Positions 28,254-42,198 of a stretch of 64,000 nt of DNA are shown one piece after another. Source of the stretch: Amphritea opalescens (GTDB lineage: Bacteria > Pseudomonadota > Gammaproteobacteria > Pseudomonadales > Balneatricaceae); NCBI RefSeq assembly GCF_003957515.1, contig NZ_RQXW01000014.1:1-64000 (forward strand), in the 5' to 3' direction. Position 1 is the stretch's first letter. Each line of letters opens with the position of its first letter. The notes under the pieces are model-generated. The model saw nothing but the letters and a program-made list of their open reading frames with translations, was not told the DNA's origin and did not search any database. The translations under genes were made by a program, and so were the position numbers.

Positions 28254-28283
28254 GGCTGGTGGCAAAGTGCCACCGGCCTTTTT
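28254..28283 (+). terminator. attenuator between rplL and rpoB
   Basis: GGCTGGTGGCA and TGCCACCGGCC form an 11-bp stem with one wobble, a 3-nt loop and TTTTT. In E. coli the same gap holds a partial terminator that lowers rpoBC transcription relative to ribosomal genes. The same role is inferred here. Confidence 0.8.
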
Positions 28284-28378
28284 CCGTTATTAGTAAGAGC
28301 AAATGATAACGGCTCACAAACCGAGAAAATTCCTTCGGTTTGGTTGAATTTTTCAGGTGTAGATGCTGGGGAACTTAG

Positions 28379-31300
28379 ATGGCTTACTCATATACTGAAA
28401 AGAAACGCATCCGTAAAGACTTCGGAAAGCTGCCGGAAGCGATGGACGTGCCGTATTTATTGGCAATCCAGTTGGATTCTTATTTGAAATTCCTGCAACA
28501 GGGTGCTGACTCTACAGACCGCAAAGATGTCGGACTGCATGCTGCTTTCAGTTCCGTATTCCCGATCGTTTCCTATTCCGGAAATGCCGCATTGGAATAT
28601 GTAGGTTACCGTCTGGGCGAGCCGGTTTTTGACGTTAAAGAATGCCAGATGCGTGGTATTACTTATGCGGCTCCACTGCGCGTAAGAGTCCGCCTGGTAA
28701 TCTATGATCGCGAATCTTCAAATAAAGCGATCAAAGATATTAAAGAACAAGAAGTATACATGGGCGAAATGCCGCTGATGACCGACAACGGTACATTCGT
28801 TGTTAACGGTACAGAGCGTGTTATCGTGTCCCAGTTACACCGTTCGCCTGGTGTATTCTTCGACCATGACAAGGGTAAAACGCACTCCTCTGGGAAGCTG
28901 CTTTATTCTGCCCGTGTCATTCCTTACCGTGGTTCATGGTTGGACTTCGAGTTTGATCCTAAAGATAGCCTATTTGTACGTATTGACCGTCGTCGTAAAT
29001 TGCCGGCCACTATTCTGTTGCGTGCACTGGGATATACCACTGAAGAGATCCTCGAAACCTTCTTTGATAATACGGAATGGGTACTGAGCACAGAAGAGAT
29101 TCTGATGACGCTGGTACCTACTCGTCTGCGTGGCGAAACAGCTACCTTTGATATTAAAGATGGCAGCGGCAATGTACTGGTTGAATCCGGTCGTCGTGTG
29201 ACACCGCGTCATATCCGTCAGTTAGAGAAAGATAATGTTACTCAGCTAGAAGTGCCTGTTGAGTATCTGCTAGGTAAAGTATTAGCAAAAGATATTATCG
29301 ATCCTACTACCGGTGAACTACTGTGCGAAGGCAACAGCGAGATCACTGAAGAAGTGCTTGAACTGATGCGCAGCCGTGATGTTACCGCGTTTGAAACGCT
29401 GTACACCAACGAGCTGGATTGTGGTTCATTTATTTCTGATACCCTGCGTATCGATACGACGCGTAATCAGCTAGAAGCACTGGTAGAGATCTACCGGATG
29501 ATGCGTCCTGGCGAGCCACCAACCAAAGAATCTGCTGAGAACCTGTTCCAGAACTTGTTCTTTGCTGAAGAGCGTTACGACCTTTCTGCTGTTGGTCGGA
29601 TGAAGTTCAACCGTCGTCTAAGTCGTGATGATGAAGTCGGTTCTGGCGTGCTGGATAAAGAAGATATCCTGGCTGTTATGAAGACGTTGATCGATATTCG
29701 TAACGGTAAAGGTGTTGTCGATGATATCGATCACCTGGGTAACCGACGTATTCGTTCTGTTGGCGAAATGGCTGAAAACCAGTTCCGTGTTGGTCTAGTA
29801 CGTGTAGAGCGTGCTGTCCGTGAGCGTTTGAGCATGGCGGAATCGGATAACCTGATGCCTCAGGATCTGATCAACGCTAAGCCAGTAGCGGCTGCCGTTA
29901 AAGAGTTCTTCGGTTCGTCACAGCTGTCTCAGTTTATGGACCAAAACAACCCACTGTCGGAAGTTACCCACAAGCGCCGTGTATCAGCGTTAGGGCCTGG
30001 CGGTTTGACACGTGAGCGTGCTGGCTTTGAGGTACGTGACGTACATCCAACCCATTACGGTCGTGTATGTCCAATCGAGACACCTGAAGGACCGAACATC
30101 GGTCTGATCAACTCGCTGGCAACCTATGCCCGCACTAACGATTATGGTTTCCTTGAGAGCCCATACCGGAAAGTGGTTGATGGTCAGGTAACTGATGAGA
30201 TTGAATACCTATCAGCGATTGAAGAGGGGCGTCATGTTATCGCTCAGGCTTCTGCTGGTATGGATGACAACCATAAGCTAACCGATGAGTTGGTTGCGGT
30301 TCGTCATGAAAATGAATTTACCGTTATGCCACCGGAAAAAGTTACCTACATGGATGTATCTCCACGTCAGGTAGTATCGGTTGCGGCGGCATTGATTCCG
30401 TTCCTAGAACACGATGACGCGAACCGCGCATTGATGGGATCGAACATGCAGCGTCAGGCTGTACCGACATTGCGTGCTGATAAGCCGTTAGTGGGTACAG
30501 GCATGGAGCGTTATGTTGCACGTGATTCCGGCGTTTGTGTCACTGCTAAACGCGGTGGTGTGATTGAAGCGGTTGATGCGGCACGTATCGTTGTGCGTGT
30601 AAGTGATGAAGAAACAGCCGCGGGTGAAGCGGGTGTAGATATCTACAACCTGACCAAATACACCCGTTCTAACCAGAACACCTGTATCAACCAGCGCTCT
30701 ATCGTGAGTCAGGGCGAAACAGTTCAGCGTGGCGATATCATGGCTGACGGCCCGTCCGTTGACCTTGGTGAGCTGGCGTTGGGGCAGAATATGCGTATCG
30801 CATTCATGCCTTGGAACGGTTACAACTTCGAAGACTCGATTCTGATCTCCGAGCGTGTTGTGCAGGAAGATCGTTTCACCACTATCCACATTCAGGAACT
30901 GACCTGTGTGGCGCGTGATACCAAGTTGGGTTCTGAAGAGATTACTTCGGATATTCCAAACGTGGGTGAGTCTGCGCTGGCGAAACTGGATGAAGCCGGT
31001 ATCGTACACATCGGTGCTGAAGTTGGCCCTGGTGATATTCTGGTTGGTAAAGTGACACCTAAGGGTGAAACTCAGCTGACTCCGGAAGAGAAACTGCTAC
31101 GAGCTATCTTTGGTGAGAAAGCCTCTGACGTTAAAGATACGTCTCTGCGTGTTAAGACAGGTACCATCGGTAAAGTTATCGATGTACAGGTATTTACCCG
31201 TGATGGCGTGCCTAAAGATGAGCGTGCACTCTCCATTGAACAATCTGAACTGAACCGTATCCGTAAGGATTTGAACGAAGAGTTCCGCATTGTTGAGCAA

Positions 31301-32479
31301 GCGACCTTTGAACGTCTCGAACGTGCCCTGTGTGGTCTTAAAGCTGAAGGCGGTGCAAACTTCCAGAAAGGCGAAGAGATTACCTCTGCTGCATTGGCTG
31401 AACTGAAGAAATCTGATTGGTTCAAGATCCGTGTTGCTGATGAATCAGCACAGGAAATGCTGGAAAGAGCGCAAGAGCAACTCGAAGAAAGTCGTGTTGA
31501 GCTAGATGCTAAGTTCGAAGACAAGAAGAACAAGCTGCAAACAGGTGATGACCTAGCGCCGGGCGTACTGAAAATTGTCAAGGTTTACGTAGCGACTAAA
31601 CGCCGCGTACAGCCAGGTGACAAGATGGCCGGTCGTCACGGTAACAAAGGTGTTATCTCCGTTATCATGCCGGTTGAAGATATGCCGTATGATGAAAACG
31701 GTGAGACGGTTGATATTGTCCTCAACCCACTGGGTGTACCATCACGGATGAACGTAGGTCAGGTGCTTGAGACCCACATGGGTATGGCGGCTAAAGGTCT
31801 GGGCGTTAAGATCAATGCGATGCTGCAAGCAGAGCGTGATCGTCTAGAAACCGTTAAAGAGCTACGTGAGTTCCTTGATCGTATCTACAACAGTGAATTG
31901 GGTGGCTATAAGTCAGGCCGTCATGAAGATATCGACTCTTTGAGCGATGACGAAGTGATGGAGCTGGCGAAAAACCTGAAAGGTGGTGTACCGCTGGCAA
32001 CCGCAGTATTTGACGGTGCTAAAGAAGCGGAAGTGAAGGAGCTGCTGCGTATGGCAGACCTGAGCGATACCGGTCAGTTCACCCTGTTTGATGGTCGCTC
32101 CGGTGATAAGTTTAGCCGTCCAGTAACCGTAGGTTACATGTACATGCTGAAACTTAACCACTTGGTTGATGATAAGATGCACGCACGTTCTACCGGTTCT
32201 TACAGTCTGGTTACTCAGCAGCCGCTGGGTGGTAAGGCTCAGTTCGGTGGTCAGCGATTCGGTGAGATGGAAGTGTGGGCACTGGAAGCATACGGTGCTG
32301 CTTACACCTTGCAGGAAATGTTGACGGTTAAGTCCGATGACGTGAATGGCCGTACGAAGATGTATAAAAACATCGTTGATGGCGATCATCGTATGGAACC
32401 GGGCATGCCAGAATCGTTCAACGTGCTGGTGAAAGAGATCCGTTCGCTAGGTATCGACATCGAGCTGGAATCCGAGTAA
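28379..32479 (+). CDS. rpoB: RNA polymerase beta subunit
   Basis: The 1366-residue protein (E. coli 1342) is the beta subunit. The rifampicin pocket is seen as [20 protein letters not shown] followed by [12 protein letters not shown], with the sensitive residues Asp in MDQNN, His in VTHKRR and Ser in VSALG all present. The C-terminal GHKGVIS-like stretch ([18 protein letters not shown]) and [19 protein letters not shown] are the catalytic-site contributions shared with beta prime. It follows the attenuator and is 73 bp upstream of rpoC. Confidence 0.98.
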   Translation: MAYSYTEKKRIRKDFGKLPEAMDVPYLLAIQLDSYLKFLQQGADSTDRKDVGLHAAFSSVFPIVSYSGNAALEYVGYRLGEPVFDVKECQMRGITYAAPLRVRVRLVIYDRESSNKAIKDIKEQEVYMGEMPLMTDNGTFVVNGTERVIVSQLHRSPGVFFDHDKGKTHSSGKLLYSARVIPYRGSWLDFEFDPKDSLFVRIDRRRKLPATILLRALGYTTEEILETFFDNTEWVLSTEEILMTLVPTRLRGETATFDIKDGSGNVLVESGRRVTPRHIRQLEKDNVTQLEVPVEYLLGKVLAKDIIDPTTGELLCEGNSEITEEVLELMRSRDVTAFETLYTNELDCGSFISDTLRIDTTRNQLEALVEIYRMMRPGEPPTKESAENLFQNLFFAEERYDLSAVGRMKFNRRLSRDDEVGSGVLDKEDILAVMKTLIDIRNGKGVVDDIDHLGNRRIRSVGEMAENQFRVGLVRVERAVRERLSMAESDNLMPQDLINAKPVAAAVKEFFGSSQLSQFMDQNNPLSEVTHKRRVSALGPGGLTRERAGFEVRDVHPTHYGRVCPIETPEGPNIGLINSLATYARTNDYGFLESPYRKVVDGQVTDEIEYLSAIEEGRHVIAQASAGMDDNHKLTDELVAVRHENEFTVMPPEKVTYMDVSPRQVVSVAAALIPFLEHDDANRALMGSNMQRQAVPTLRADKPLVGTGMERYVARDSGVCVTAKRGGVIEAVDAARIVVRVSDEETAAGEAGVDIYNLTKYTRSNQNTCINQRSIVSQGETVQRGDIMADGPSVDLGELALGQNMRIAFMPWNGYNFEDSILISERVVQEDRFTTIHIQELTCVARDTKLGSEEITSDIPNVGESALAKLDEAGIVHIGAEVGPGDILVGKVTPKGETQLTPEEKLLRAIFGEKASDVKDTSLRVKTGTIGKVIDVQVFTRDGVPKDERALSIEQSELNRIRKDLNEEFRIVEQATFERLERALCGLKAEGGANFQKGEEITSAALAELKKSDWFKIRVADESAQEMLERAQEQLEESRVELDAKFEDKKNKLQTGDDLAPGVLKIVKVYVATKRRVQPGDKMAGRHGNKGVISVIMPVEDMPYDENGETVDIVLNPLGVPSRMNVGQVLETHMGMAAKGLGVKINAMLQAERDRLETVKELREFLDRIYNSELGGYKSGRHEDIDSLSDDEVMELAKNLKGGVPLATAVFDGAKEAEVKELLRMADLSDTGQFTLFDGRSGDKFSRPVTVGYMYMLKLNHLVDDKMHARSTGSYSLVTQQPLGGKAQFGGQRFGEMEVWALEAYGAAYTLQEMLTVKSDDVNGRTKMYKNIVDGDHRMEPGMPESFNVLVKEIRSLGIDIELESE

Positions 32480-32552
32480 CCCTTTAACAGATAGTTTACT
32501 GCGCAGCTGAATTAATCGCTGCGTGGTCAACTCCCCCGAGGAGCTGAAAGAA

Positions 32553-35500
32553 ATGAAAGATTTACTAAATCTGTTGAAATCCCAGGGACAGAACGACGAG
32601 TTTGACTCGATCCGTATCGGTCTGGCATCACCTGAGATGATTCGTTCTTGGTCTTTTGGTGAAGTTAAAAAGCCAGAAACCATTAACTACCGTACGTTTA
32701 AGCCTGAGCGTGATGGTCTGTTCTGTGCCAAGATCTTTGGTCCAGTTAAAGACTATGAATGTCTATGTGGCAAGTACAAGCGTCTCAAGCATCGCGGTGT
32801 TATCTGTGAGAAGTGTGGCGTTGAAGTAGCACTGGCTAAAGTTCGTCGTGAACGTATGGGTCACATCGAACTGGCATCGCCGGTTGCACACATTTGGTTC
32901 TTGAAGTCTCTACCATCCCGTATCGGTTTGATGCTGGATATGACTCTGCGTGATATTGAGCGGGTCCTGTACTTCGAATCTTTTGTTGTGATTGATCCAG
33001 GTATGACGACGCTTGAGCGTGGTCAGCTGATGAATGACGAGCAGTATTTTGAAGCGCTAGAAGAGTTCGGCGATGACTTCGATGCCCGTATGGGTGCTGA
33101 AGCAATCCAAGAACTGCTGAAATCTATCGATCTTGTAGAAGAGATCGAAGTGATGCGTGAAGAACTGCCAGCAACGAATTCTGAAACTAAAATTAAGAAG
33201 CTGTCTAAGCGTCTTAAATTGCTGGAAGGTTTCCATCTGTCAGGCAACAAGCCTGAATGGATGATTTTCCAAGTTCTGCCGGTTCTGCCGCCAGATCTGC
33301 GCCCATTGGTGCCGCTGGATGGTGGTCGTTTTGCGACTTCCGATCTCAACGATCTGTACCGTCGGGTAATTAACCGTAACAACCGTTTGAAGCGTCTGCT
33401 TGATCTGAGTGCTCCGGATATCATCGTACGTAACGAAAAACGTATGTTGCAAGAATCTGTTGATGCGCTGCTAGATAACGGTCGTCGCGGTCGTGCTATT
33501 ACCGGTTCTAACAAGCGCCCACTGAAATCCTTGGCTGATATGATCAAGGGTAAGCAGGGTCGTTTCCGTCAGAACTTGTTGGGTAAGCGAGTCGACTACT
33601 CTGGTCGTTCCGTTATCGTGGTTGGTCCATACTTGCGTTTGCATCAGTGTGGTCTGCCTAAGAAAATGGCACTGGAGCTGTTCAAGCCTTTCATCTTCTC
33701 TAAGCTAGAGCTACGCGGTTATGCAACCACGATTAAAGCCGCTAAGAAGATGGTTGAGCGCGAAGAGTCGCTGGTATGGGATATCTTGGATGAAGTTATC
33801 CGCGAACACCCGATCATGCTTAACCGGGCACCAACACTTCACCGTTTGGGTATTCAGGCATTTGAACCTGTACTGATCGAAGGTAAAGCGATTCAGCTGC
33901 ACCCATTGGTCTGTGCGGCTTACAACGCCGACTTTGACGGTGATCAGATGGCGGTACACGTGCCGTTGACTATCGAAGCGCAGCTAGAAGCTCGTGCATT
34001 GATGATGTCAACTAACAACGTACTGTCGCCTGCTAACGGTGAGCCTATCATCGTACCTTCTCAGGACGTGGTCTTGGGGCTGTACTGGATGACCCGTGCG
34101 CGTATTAACGCTCAGGGTGAAGGCATGGTCTTCGCTGATATCAAAGAGGTTCAGCGGGCTTACGGTGCCAAGCAGGTCGATCTGCAAGCGTGCGTGAAAG
34201 TGCGTATCCACGAAACGATTCGTGATATCGAAGGTAACGAAGAGCATATCACTAGCATTAAAGAAACGACCGTTGGTCGTGCCATGCTGTTTGATATCGT
34301 GCCAACCGGTCTACCATTTGATCTGGTTAACCAGGCGATGACGAAGAAAGCTATTTCGCGTCTGATTAACACCGCTTATCGTATCGTTGGTTTGAAAGAT
34401 ACTGTTATCTTTGCTGACCAAGTGATGTACATGGGCTTCCGTCAAGCAACAGTTTCTGGTTCTTCTATCGGTGTTAACGATTTCGTTATCCCAGATGAGA
34501 AGGTCGATATCATCACTTCTGCAGATAGCGAAGTGAAAGAGATCGAAATGCAGTACGCTGACGGTCTGGTTACCCAGGGCGAGAAATACAACAAGGTTAT
34601 CGATATCTGGTCTCGTGCAAACGAAGTACTAGCTAAGAAGATGATGGATAACCTGAAGAAGGAAGAGGTGCTAAACCGTGAGGGCGAGCTAGTCATCCAA
34701 GACTCTTTCAACTCGGTTTATATGATGGCCGACTCCGGTGCCCGGGGTAGTGCTGCACAGATTCGTCAGTTGGCGGGTATGCGTGGTCTGATGGCGAAGC
34801 CGGATGGCTCCATCATCGAAACGCCAATTACCGCAAACTTCCGTGAAGGTTTGAACGTACTACAGTACTTCATCTCGACTCACGGTGCGCGTAAAGGTTT
34901 GGCGGATACCGCACTGAAAACAGCGAACTCTGGTTATCTGACACGTCGTCTGGTTGACGTATCTCAGGATCTGGTTATCACTGAAGATGACTGTGGTACT
35001 GAAGAAGGGCTTGTCATGCAGCCGCTGATTGAAGGCGGTGATGTTGTGGTAGGTCTGGGTCATCGTATCCTGGGTCGTACTATCGCTAAAGATGTGATGG
35101 ATCCAAGCGGTACTGAAGTGCTGATCGAAGCCGGTACATTGATTGATGAAGCTTGGGTTAAACGTCTTGATGACGAACAGCGCTTCTCTTCTATCGATGA
35201 AGTGGTTGTACGTAGTGCGATTACCTGTGAAACAGCCTTCGGTCTGTGTTCTAAGTGTTATGGTCGTGACCTCGGTCGTGGTCATAAGGTTAACCCAGGT
35301 GAAGCAGTGGGTGTTATCGCTGCTCAGTCTATCGGTGAGCCGGGTACACAGCTGACCATGCGTACCTTCCACATCGGTGGTGCAGCATCACGGGCAGCCG
35401 CAGTCGATAGCGTACAGATTAAAAACTCCGGTGAAATCCGGATGCATAACCTTAAATCTGTAGAAAAAGCAGATGGTTCTCTGGTAGCAACCTCTCGTTC

Positions 35501-36779
35501 AGGCGAGCTGGGTGTAACCGATGAGCACGGTCGTGAGCGTGAGCGTTATAAGCTGCCTTACGGTGCTGTGATTAAGGTTAAAGATGGCGATCGTGTTGAA
35601 GCCGGCGCTATTGTTGTTAACTGGGATCCGCATACCCACCCAATCATCTCCGAGGTGGCGGGTAAGCTTGAGTTTGTTGGTATTGATGACGGTATTACCG
35701 TTAAGCAACAAACGGATGAGCTGACCGGCTTGTCGACTATCGAGATTCTGGACCCAGCAGTACGTCCAGCGGCGGGTAAAGATATCCGTCCGATGATCCG
35801 TTTGGTTGATGCGACGACGGGTGCTGACCTGTTCCACCCGGGTACAGACTCCGCTGCTCAATACCTGCTGCCTGCTAAGGCGATTCTGAACCTGAACAAT
35901 GGTGCAGAAGTGGGTATCGGTGATGTACTGGCACGTATCCCTCAGGAAGGTTCTGTGAACAAGGATATCACCGGTGGTCTGCCACGGGTTGCTGACTTGT
36001 TCGAAGCGCGTAAGCCTAAAGAATCTTCTATTCTGGCTGAAGTGTCCGGTACGATCACCTTCGGTAAAGAAACCAAAGGTAAGAAACGTCTAGTGATCAG
36101 TCCTCCTGATGCTGATCCTGTCGAGCTGATGATTCCTAAGTGGCGTAACCTGAACGTATTTGAAGGTGAAGTCGTGCAGAAGGGTGAGGTTATCTCCGAT
36201 GGCCCATCTAACTCCCATGATATTTTACGTATCAAGGGTGTTGCGGAACTGGCGAAATACATCACCTCTGAAATTCAAGACGTTTACCGTCTGCAGGGTG
36301 TTGGCATCAACGATAAGCACATCGAAGTTATTGTACGTCAGATGCTGCGTAAGGTTGATATCACTGCCAGTGGTGATAGCTCGTTCATCAACGGTGAACA
36401 GGCTGAATACCACAAGGTTATCGCTGAGAATAAGCGTTTGGTTGCTGATGGTAAGATGCCGGCTAAGTACGATCGTGTACTGCTGGGTATCACTAAAGCA
36501 TCGCTGGCAACAGAGTCCTTTATCTCTGCTGCATCGTTCCAAGAAACAACCCGCGTTCTAACTGAAGGTGCGGTGTGTGGTAAGAAAGATTACCTGCGCG
36601 GCCTGAAAGAAAACGTGGTTGTTGGACGATTGATTCCAGCCGGTACCGGTTTGGCTTATCACAAAGCGCGTAAGCGTAAAGCTCAGAAAGTCGATGATAA
36701 CGTCACTGTAAGTGCAGAAGATGTTCAATTGGCACTGACTGAAGCGTTGAACCAAGCAGCGATGCCTGATTCAGAATAA
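32553..36779 (+). CDS. rpoC: RNA polymerase beta prime subunit
   Basis: The 1408-residue protein has the catalytic Mg-binding loop [15 protein letters not shown], the N-terminal zinc finger [20 protein letters not shown] and the second zinc site starting [20 protein letters not shown]. The frame is open to a GTG at 32523, but ATG 32553 has GAGGAG 9 bp upstream and gives the E. coli-like start [15 protein letters not shown]. Length is normal. Confidence 0.98.
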   Translation: MKDLLNLLKSQGQNDEFDSIRIGLASPEMIRSWSFGEVKKPETINYRTFKPERDGLFCAKIFGPVKDYECLCGKYKRLKHRGVICEKCGVEVALAKVRRERMGHIELASPVAHIWFLKSLPSRIGLMLDMTLRDIERVLYFESFVVIDPGMTTLERGQLMNDEQYFEALEEFGDDFDARMGAEAIQELLKSIDLVEEIEVMREELPATNSETKIKKLSKRLKLLEGFHLSGNKPEWMIFQVLPVLPPDLRPLVPLDGGRFATSDLNDLYRRVINRNNRLKRLLDLSAPDIIVRNEKRMLQESVDALLDNGRRGRAITGSNKRPLKSLADMIKGKQGRFRQNLLGKRVDYSGRSVIVVGPYLRLHQCGLPKKMALELFKPFIFSKLELRGYATTIKAAKKMVEREESLVWDILDEVIREHPIMLNRAPTLHRLGIQAFEPVLIEGKAIQLHPLVCAAYNADFDGDQMAVHVPLTIEAQLEARALMMSTNNVLSPANGEPIIVPSQDVVLGLYWMTRARINAQGEGMVFADIKEVQRAYGAKQVDLQACVKVRIHETIRDIEGNEEHITSIKETTVGRAMLFDIVPTGLPFDLVNQAMTKKAISRLINTAYRIVGLKDTVIFADQVMYMGFRQATVSGSSIGVNDFVIPDEKVDIITSADSEVKEIEMQYADGLVTQGEKYNKVIDIWSRANEVLAKKMMDNLKKEEVLNREGELVIQDSFNSVYMMADSGARGSAAQIRQLAGMRGLMAKPDGSIIETPITANFREGLNVLQYFISTHGARKGLADTALKTANSGYLTRRLVDVSQDLVITEDDCGTEEGLVMQPLIEGGDVVVGLGHRILGRTIAKDVMDPSGTEVLIEAGTLIDEAWVKRLDDEQRFSSIDEVVVRSAITCETAFGLCSKCYGRDLGRGHKVNPGEAVGVIAAQSIGEPGTQLTMRTFHIGGAASRAAAVDSVQIKNSGEIRMHNLKSVEKADGSLVATSRSGELGVTDEHGRERERYKLPYGAVIKVKDGDRVEAGAIVVNWDPHTHPIISEVAGKLEFVGIDDGITVKQQTDELTGLSTIEILDPAVRPAAGKDIRPMIRLVDATTGADLFHPGTDSAAQYLLPAKAILNLNNGAEVGIGDVLARIPQEGSVNKDITGGLPRVADLFEARKPKESSILAEVSGTITFGKETKGKKRLVISPPDADPVELMIPKWRNLNVFEGEVVQKGEVISDGPSNSHDILRIKGVAELAKYITSEIQDVYRLQGVGINDKHIEVIVRQMLRKVDITASGDSSFINGEQAEYHKVIAENKRLVADGKMPAKYDRVLLGITKASLATESFISAASFQETTRVLTEGAVCGKKDYLRGLKENVVVGRLIPAGTGLAYHKARKRKAQKVDDNVTVSAEDVQLALTEALNQAAMPDSE

Positions 36780-36907
36780 TAAGCTGTTGGCGGGCCTGAA
36801 TTAGTTTTCGGGCCTGTAATTAGAGCTTATATGTGGGTAACTTTGGTCTAGAGGCTAAGAAAGATCTAAAAAGAGTTATCTAATACTTGGTCGAATATTG
36901 ACCTAGT

Positions 36908-36938
36908 GGGCCGAGATTGAGTACAATCTCGGCCCTTT
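36908..36938 (+). terminator. terminator between rpoC and rpsL
   Basis: GGGCCGAGATT and AATCTCGGCCC form a perfect 11-bp stem with a 6-nt loop, followed by TTT. It closes the rplJ-rpoC unit. The short T-tract suggests that some read-through into the str operon is possible. Confidence 0.75.
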
Positions 36939-36979
36939 CGTGACAGGAGTGAAAAAAATCCTGTTTTTTTGGTGCTTAA

Positions 36980-37990
<1,011 letters not shown>

Positions 37991-38020
37991 GCTTTTGATG
38001 TAAGGTCTGAGGATTGAGTT

Positions 38021-40111
38021 TTGGCTCGTAAAACGCCTATTAACAGATATCGAAATATCGGTATCTGCGCCCATGTTGATGCTGGTAAAACAACGACCAC
38101 TGAGCGTGTTTTGTTCTATACCGGTATGTCTCATAAGATCGGTGAAGTACACGACGGTGCGGCGACCATGGACTGGATGGAGCAGGAACAGGAGCGTGGT
38201 ATTACTATCACCTCCGCTGCGACAACCTGTTTCTGGAGTGGCATGAGTAAGCAGTTTGATCAGCACCGTATCAATATTATTGATACGCCGGGACACGTTG
38301 ACTTCACGATTGAAGTTGAGCGTTCTCTGCGGGTGCTTGATGGCGCTGTTGTGGTGTTATGTGCGTCTTCGGGTGTTCAGCCTCAGACCGAGACCGTTTG
38401 GCGTCAGGCGGATAAATATGAAGTGCCGCGTATGGTTTTCGTCAATAAGATGGACCGTGCCGGTGCTGACTTCTTCATGGTCAAAGACCAGTTGAAGGAA
38501 CGTCTGGGGGCAAGCGCTGTACCGATCAATTTTCCGATTGGTGCAGAAGAAGAGTTTAAAGGTGTAGTCGATCTGATTCGCATGAAAGCCATTATGTGGA
38601 ATGAAGCGGATCAGGGGATGACTTACGAGCTTTACGACATCCCCGCTGAGTTGCAAGAGCAGGCTGAAGAGCTGCGTGAGCAGATGATTGAAGCCGCTGC
38701 TGAAGCATCCGATGAGCTGATGGACAAATACCTCGAAGGAGGTGAGTTGTCCAATGAAGAGATAAAAGCGGGCTTGCGTCGACGCACTCTTGCTAACGAA
38801 CTTGTTCTAATGCAGGCAGGTTCTGCCTTTAAGAATAAGGGCGTGCAAGCGATGCTAGATGCCGTGATTGAGTATATGCCATCGCCGGTCGAAGTTAAGG
38901 CGATCGAGGGTATGCTTGATGATGACGAGACGCTTGAAACTCGCGAAGCGGATGATGCAGCACCTTTTGCAGCGTTGGCATTTAAAATAGCGACTGATCC
39001 ATTCGTGGGTACACTGACATTCGTGCGTGTGTATTCGGGTGTGCTGGCTTCTGGCGATAGTGTTATTAACACTGTTAAAGGTAAGAAAGAGCGCGTCGGA
39101 CGGATGGTGCAGATGCACGCTAACAACCGTGAAGAGATTAAAGAGGTTCGCGCAGGCGATATCGCTGCTCTGATCGGTATGAAAGATGTTACGACCGGAG
39201 ATACTCTGTGCTCTCCTGATCATAAGATCACGTTAGAGCGTATGGAGTTTCCTGAACCGGTAATCTCGGTGGCTGTTGAGCCTAGATCTCAGGCAGACCA
39301 GGAAAAAATGGGTATCGCGCTGGGCAAGCTTGCTCAGGAAGATCCTTCTTTCCGGGTGGCAACTGATCCTGAAACCGGTCAGACAATTATCTCTGGTATG
39401 GGCGAATTGCACCTAGATATATTGGTGGATCGCATGAAACGCGAATTTAGCGTTGAAGCGAACATCGGTAAGCCGCAGGTAGCCTATCGCGAGAAAATCC
39501 GTCAGTCTGTCGATGCAAACCATAAGTTTATTCGTCAGTCAGGTGGTCGTGGCCAGTATGGTCATGTAGTCATTGAGTTTAGTCCGTCTGAAAATGAAGG
39601 GCTGGAGTTTATCAATGAAATTGTTGGTGGTTCTATTCCTAAGGAATATATCCCAGCGATAGAAAAAGGTATCGAAGAGCAGATGAAAAACGGCGTTATT
39701 GCCGGTTATCCGCTCATCGGCCTGAAGGCTCGTCTACATGATGGGTCTTACCATGAAGTTGACTCTAATGAGATGGCGTTTAAAATTGCCGCCTCACAGG
39801 CGCTTAAAAAGTATGCGCAGGAAGCAAGTCCCTGTCTGCTTGAGCCTGTTATGAAGGTGGAAGTTGTAACGCCCGAAGATTACATGGGTGACGTGATGGG
39901 TGACCTGAACCGTCGACGTGGTCTGGTTCAGGGTATGGACGATTGTAGTTCAGGTAAGATAATCAATGCTCAGGTTCCACTGGGCGAGATGTTTGGTTAT
40001 GCTACCGACCTGCGTTCGGCTACTCAGGGTCGTGCAACCTACTCAATGGAATTTCTTGATTATGCCGAAGCGTCAGACAATGTCGCCCAGGCAGTAATCA
40101 ATGCAAGATAA
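38021..40111 (+). CDS. fusA: elongation factor G
   Basis: EF-G drives translocation. The 696-residue protein shows the GTPase motifs [22 protein letters not shown] and NKMDR, the five-domain length of EF-G, and the domain [16 protein letters not shown] stretch. Translation starts at TTG 38021, since no ATG or GTG gives the conserved [14 protein letters not shown] start; TGAGG lies 8 bp before it. It is followed by tufA after 30 bp. Confidence 0.97.
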   Translation: MARKTPINRYRNIGICAHVDAGKTTTTERVLFYTGMSHKIGEVHDGAATMDWMEQEQERGITITSAATTCFWSGMSKQFDQHRINIIDTPGHVDFTIEVERSLRVLDGAVVVLCASSGVQPQTETVWRQADKYEVPRMVFVNKMDRAGADFFMVKDQLKERLGASAVPINFPIGAEEEFKGVVDLIRMKAIMWNEADQGMTYELYDIPAELQEQAEELREQMIEAAAEASDELMDKYLEGGELSNEEIKAGLRRRTLANELVLMQAGSAFKNKGVQAMLDAVIEYMPSPVEVKAIEGMLDDDETLETREADDAAPFAALAFKIATDPFVGTLTFVRVYSGVLASGDSVINTVKGKKERVGRMVQMHANNREEIKEVRAGDIAALIGMKDVTTGDTLCSPDHKITLERMEFPEPVISVAVEPRSQADQEKMGIALGKLAQEDPSFRVATDPETGQTIISGMGELHLDILVDRMKREFSVEANIGKPQVAYREKIRQSVDANHKFIRQSGGRGQYGHVVIEFSPSENEGLEFINEIVGGSIPKEYIPAIEKGIEEQMKNGVIAGYPLIGLKARLHDGSYHEVDSNEMAFKIAASQALKKYAQEASPCLLEPVMKVEVVTPEDYMGDVMGDLNRRRGLVQGMDDCSSGKIINAQVPLGEMFGYATDLRSATQGRATYSMEFLDYAEASDNVAQAVINAR

Positions 40112-40141
40112 TTTGCCCAACATATTAATGAGGAATTAATC

Positions 40142-41365
40142 GTGGCTAAAGAACAATTTGAACGCTCAAAACCGCATGTTAACGTTGGTACAATCGGCCA
40201 CGTTGACCACGGTAAAACTACTCTGACAGCAGCACTGACCCGTGTATGTGCAGAAGTTTTCGGTGGCAAAGCTATCTCATTCGCCGGTATCGATAATGCG
40301 CCAGAAGAACGTGAACGTGGTATCACTATCGCGACTTCTCACGTTGAGTATGATTCTCCAATTCGTCACTATGCGCACGTTGACTGCCCAGGACACGCGG
40401 ATTATGTGAAAAACATGATCACCGGTGCTGCTCAGATGGATGGTGCTATCTTGGTTTGTGGCGCGACTGATGGCCCTATGCCACAGACTCGTGAGCACAT
40501 CCTGCTGTCTCGTCAGGTTGGTGTACCTTACATCATCGTATTCCTGAACAAAGCAGACCTGCTGGCTGAAGATTGCGGCGGCGTTGATTCTGAAGAATAC
40601 GCTGAAATGCTGGAATTGGTTGAGATGGAGCTGCGTGAGCTGCTTGATACTTACGACTTCCCAGGTGATGACACTCCAATCATTGCAGGTTCTGCATTGA
40701 TGGCGTTGAACGGCGAAGATGAAAACGAACTGGGAACAACGGCTGTACGTAAGCTAGTTGAAGCACTGGATACTTACATTCCAGAACCAGAACGTGCTAT
40801 CGATCAGCCATTCTTGATGCCTATCGAGGACGTATTCTCTATCTCTGGTCGTGGTACTGTAGTAACTGGCCGTGTAGAGCGTGGTATTGTTAAGACGGGT
40901 GAAGAGATTCAAATCGTCGGTATCCGTGAAACTCAAACAACTACCTGTACTGGTGTTGAGATGTTCCGTAAGCTGCTTGACGAAGGTCGTGCAGGTGAGA
41001 ACATTGGTGCATTGTTGCGTGGTACTAAGCGTGACGACGTAGAGCGTGGTCAAGTGCTGGCTAAGCCAGGTACAATCACTCCTCACACTCGTTTCGAAGG
41101 TGAAGTATACGTACTGTCAAAAGATGAAGGCGGTCGTCACACTCCATTCTTCAAAGGTTACCGTCCACAGTTCTTCTTCCGTACTTGTGACATCACAGGT
41201 TCTTGTGAGCTTCCAGAAGGCGTTGAAATGGTAATGCCAGGCGATAACATCAAAATGGATGTTACCCTGATCAACCCTATCGCAATGGAAGAAGGTCTGC
41301 GCTTCGCGATTCGTGAAGGCGGCCGTACTGTTGGTGCTGGCGTTGTAGCTAAAATCATCGACTAA
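40142..41365 (+). CDS. tufA: elongation factor Tu, copy 2
   Basis: The second tuf gene starts at GTG 40142 after GAGGAATTAATC and encodes 407 residues. It is nearly identical at DNA level to tufB at 23470; scattered silent changes and three amino-acid changes sit mostly at the two ends and one middle site. It carries the same insert after NKAD and the same GTPase motifs. It ends the str operon at a strong terminator. Confidence 0.98.
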   Translation: MAKEQFERSKPHVNVGTIGHVDHGKTTLTAALTRVCAEVFGGKAISFAGIDNAPEERERGITIATSHVEYDSPIRHYAHVDCPGHADYVKNMITGAAQMDGAILVCGATDGPMPQTREHILLSRQVGVPYIIVFLNKADLLAEDCGGVDSEEYAEMLELVEMELRELLDTYDFPGDDTPIIAGSALMALNGEDENELGTTAVRKLVEALDTYIPEPERAIDQPFLMPIEDVFSISGRGTVVTGRVERGIVKTGEEIQIVGIRETQTTTCTGVEMFRKLLDEGRAGENIGALLRGTKRDDVERGQVLAKPGTITPHTRFEGEVYVLSKDEGGRHTPFFKGYRPQFFFRTCDITGSCELPEGVEMVMPGDNIKMDVTLINPIAMEEGLRFAIREGGRTVGAGVVAKIID

Positions 41366-41380
41366 TCTTCGTTGATATAT

Positions 41381-41409
41381 AAAAAAGGCTCCTTCGGGAG
41401 CTTTTTTTT
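41381..41409 (+). terminator. terminator after tufA
   Basis: A stem with GGCTCC and GGAGC(T), the stable TTCG tetraloop and eight Ts forms a strong intrinsic terminator that ends the str operon. Confidence 0.9.
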
Positions 41410-41690
41410 GTCTTTTTTATGTAGCTTGAGTTTAGCGTATTTCAGCTTTTGTGCGGCCGTATCAAAAACCCATCGCTAATCTGGGTGTTAAGAGAATCTG
41501 CTTGGATTGACTCGCGCTCATTTACGTCCGCCAATGAGGGAATAGATAGTCACTTCTTTGTTTTAGCTTTCTGCTTTATCTCCCTGTTTTGCTTAAGTAT
41601 CGATTCTCTCTGTCTGATTTTTGTTGCGCTGACTTGGCTGCTGTTGAGCGCCGCTAAAGGCGGGCTGTTTAATTTGTAAACAATACAGGC
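41410..41690. other. str-S10 intergenic spacer
   Basis: Together with the S10 leader this leaves 419 bases without a gene. A TTG-started 76-codon frame (41449-41679) has low-quality composition and no ribosome site, so I do not call it. Apart from the flanking terminator and promoter I see nothing. Confidence 0.5.
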
Positions 41691-41719
41691 TTGACTTGGG
41701 TGTATAGGGTAAGTAGAAT
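41691..41719 (+). promoter_or_regulatory. S10 operon promoter
   Basis: TTGACT (41691-41696) and TAGAAT (41714-41719) with a 17-bp spacer give a near-consensus sigma70 promoter. Transcription should start near 41726, leaving a leader of only about 60 nt before rpsJ. Confidence 0.85.
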
Positions 41720-41724
41720 GCGCT

Positions 41725-41764
41725 ACCCCGTTAAATGGGGTTAGGTGGCGAAAGCCTTTTTTTA
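41725..41764 (+). promoter_or_regulatory. short structured S10 leader
   Basis: ACCCC and GGGGT pair (41725-41741), then GGC-GAAA-GCC is followed by seven Ts (41747-41763), a minimal terminator-like element. It could attenuate the S10 operon. The second stem is only 3 bp strong, so this is tentative. Confidence 0.4.
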
Positions 41765-41784
41765 ATTCTAGGAATTGTGGTCAA

Positions 41785-42096
41785 ATGCAAAACCAGAAAA
41801 TCAGAATCCGTCTGAAGGCTTTTGATCATCGCCTGATTGACTCTTCCGCTCAGGAGATCGTTGAGACTGCTAAGCGGACAGGTGCTCAGGTGCATGGTCC
41901 GATCCCGCTTCCTACTCGCAAAGAGCGTTTTACAGTTCTGATCTCTCCTCACGTGAACAAAGATGCACGTGACCAATATGAGATCCGTACTCACAAACGC
42001 GTTCTAGACATCGTTGAACCAACAGAAAAAACTGTTGATGCACTGATGAAGCTAGATCTTGCTGCGGGTGTTGAAGTGCAAATTAGCTTAGGCTAA
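41785..42096 (+). CDS. rpsJ: 30S ribosomal protein S10
   Basis: S10 is in the 30S head and also acts as NusE in antitermination. The 103-residue protein begins [20 protein letters not shown] and has [20 protein letters not shown]. First gene of the S10 operon; AGGAATTG precedes the ATG. Confidence 0.98.
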   Translation: MQNQKIRIRLKAFDHRLIDSSAQEIVETAKRTGAQVHGPIPLPTRKERFTVLISPHVNKDARDQYEIRTHKRVLDIVEPTEKTVDALMKLDLAAGVEVQISLG

Positions 42097-42107
42097 TTAG
42101 ACGATTG

Positions 42108-42127
42108 CGTAGATGAGTACATCTACG
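42108..42127 (+). other. stem-loop in rpsJ-rplC spacer
   Basis: CGTAGATG and CATCTACG form a perfect 8-bp stem with the loop AGTA, starting 12 bp after the rpsJ stop in a 102-bp gap. No T-tract follows. It may control expression of the downstream genes. Confidence 0.5.
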
Positions 42128-42198
42128 TGTGGAATGCCTTTTAGGCAGCCATAGCGGGTTTTAGCCCCGTACACAACTGGCAATGTGAGGTTTATAAA

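Noticed and set aside
41449..41679. 76-codon plus-strand ORF before the S10 promoter
   Set aside because: TTG start without a ribosome site; the hydrophobic run is low complexity and the frame sits between a terminator and a promoter.
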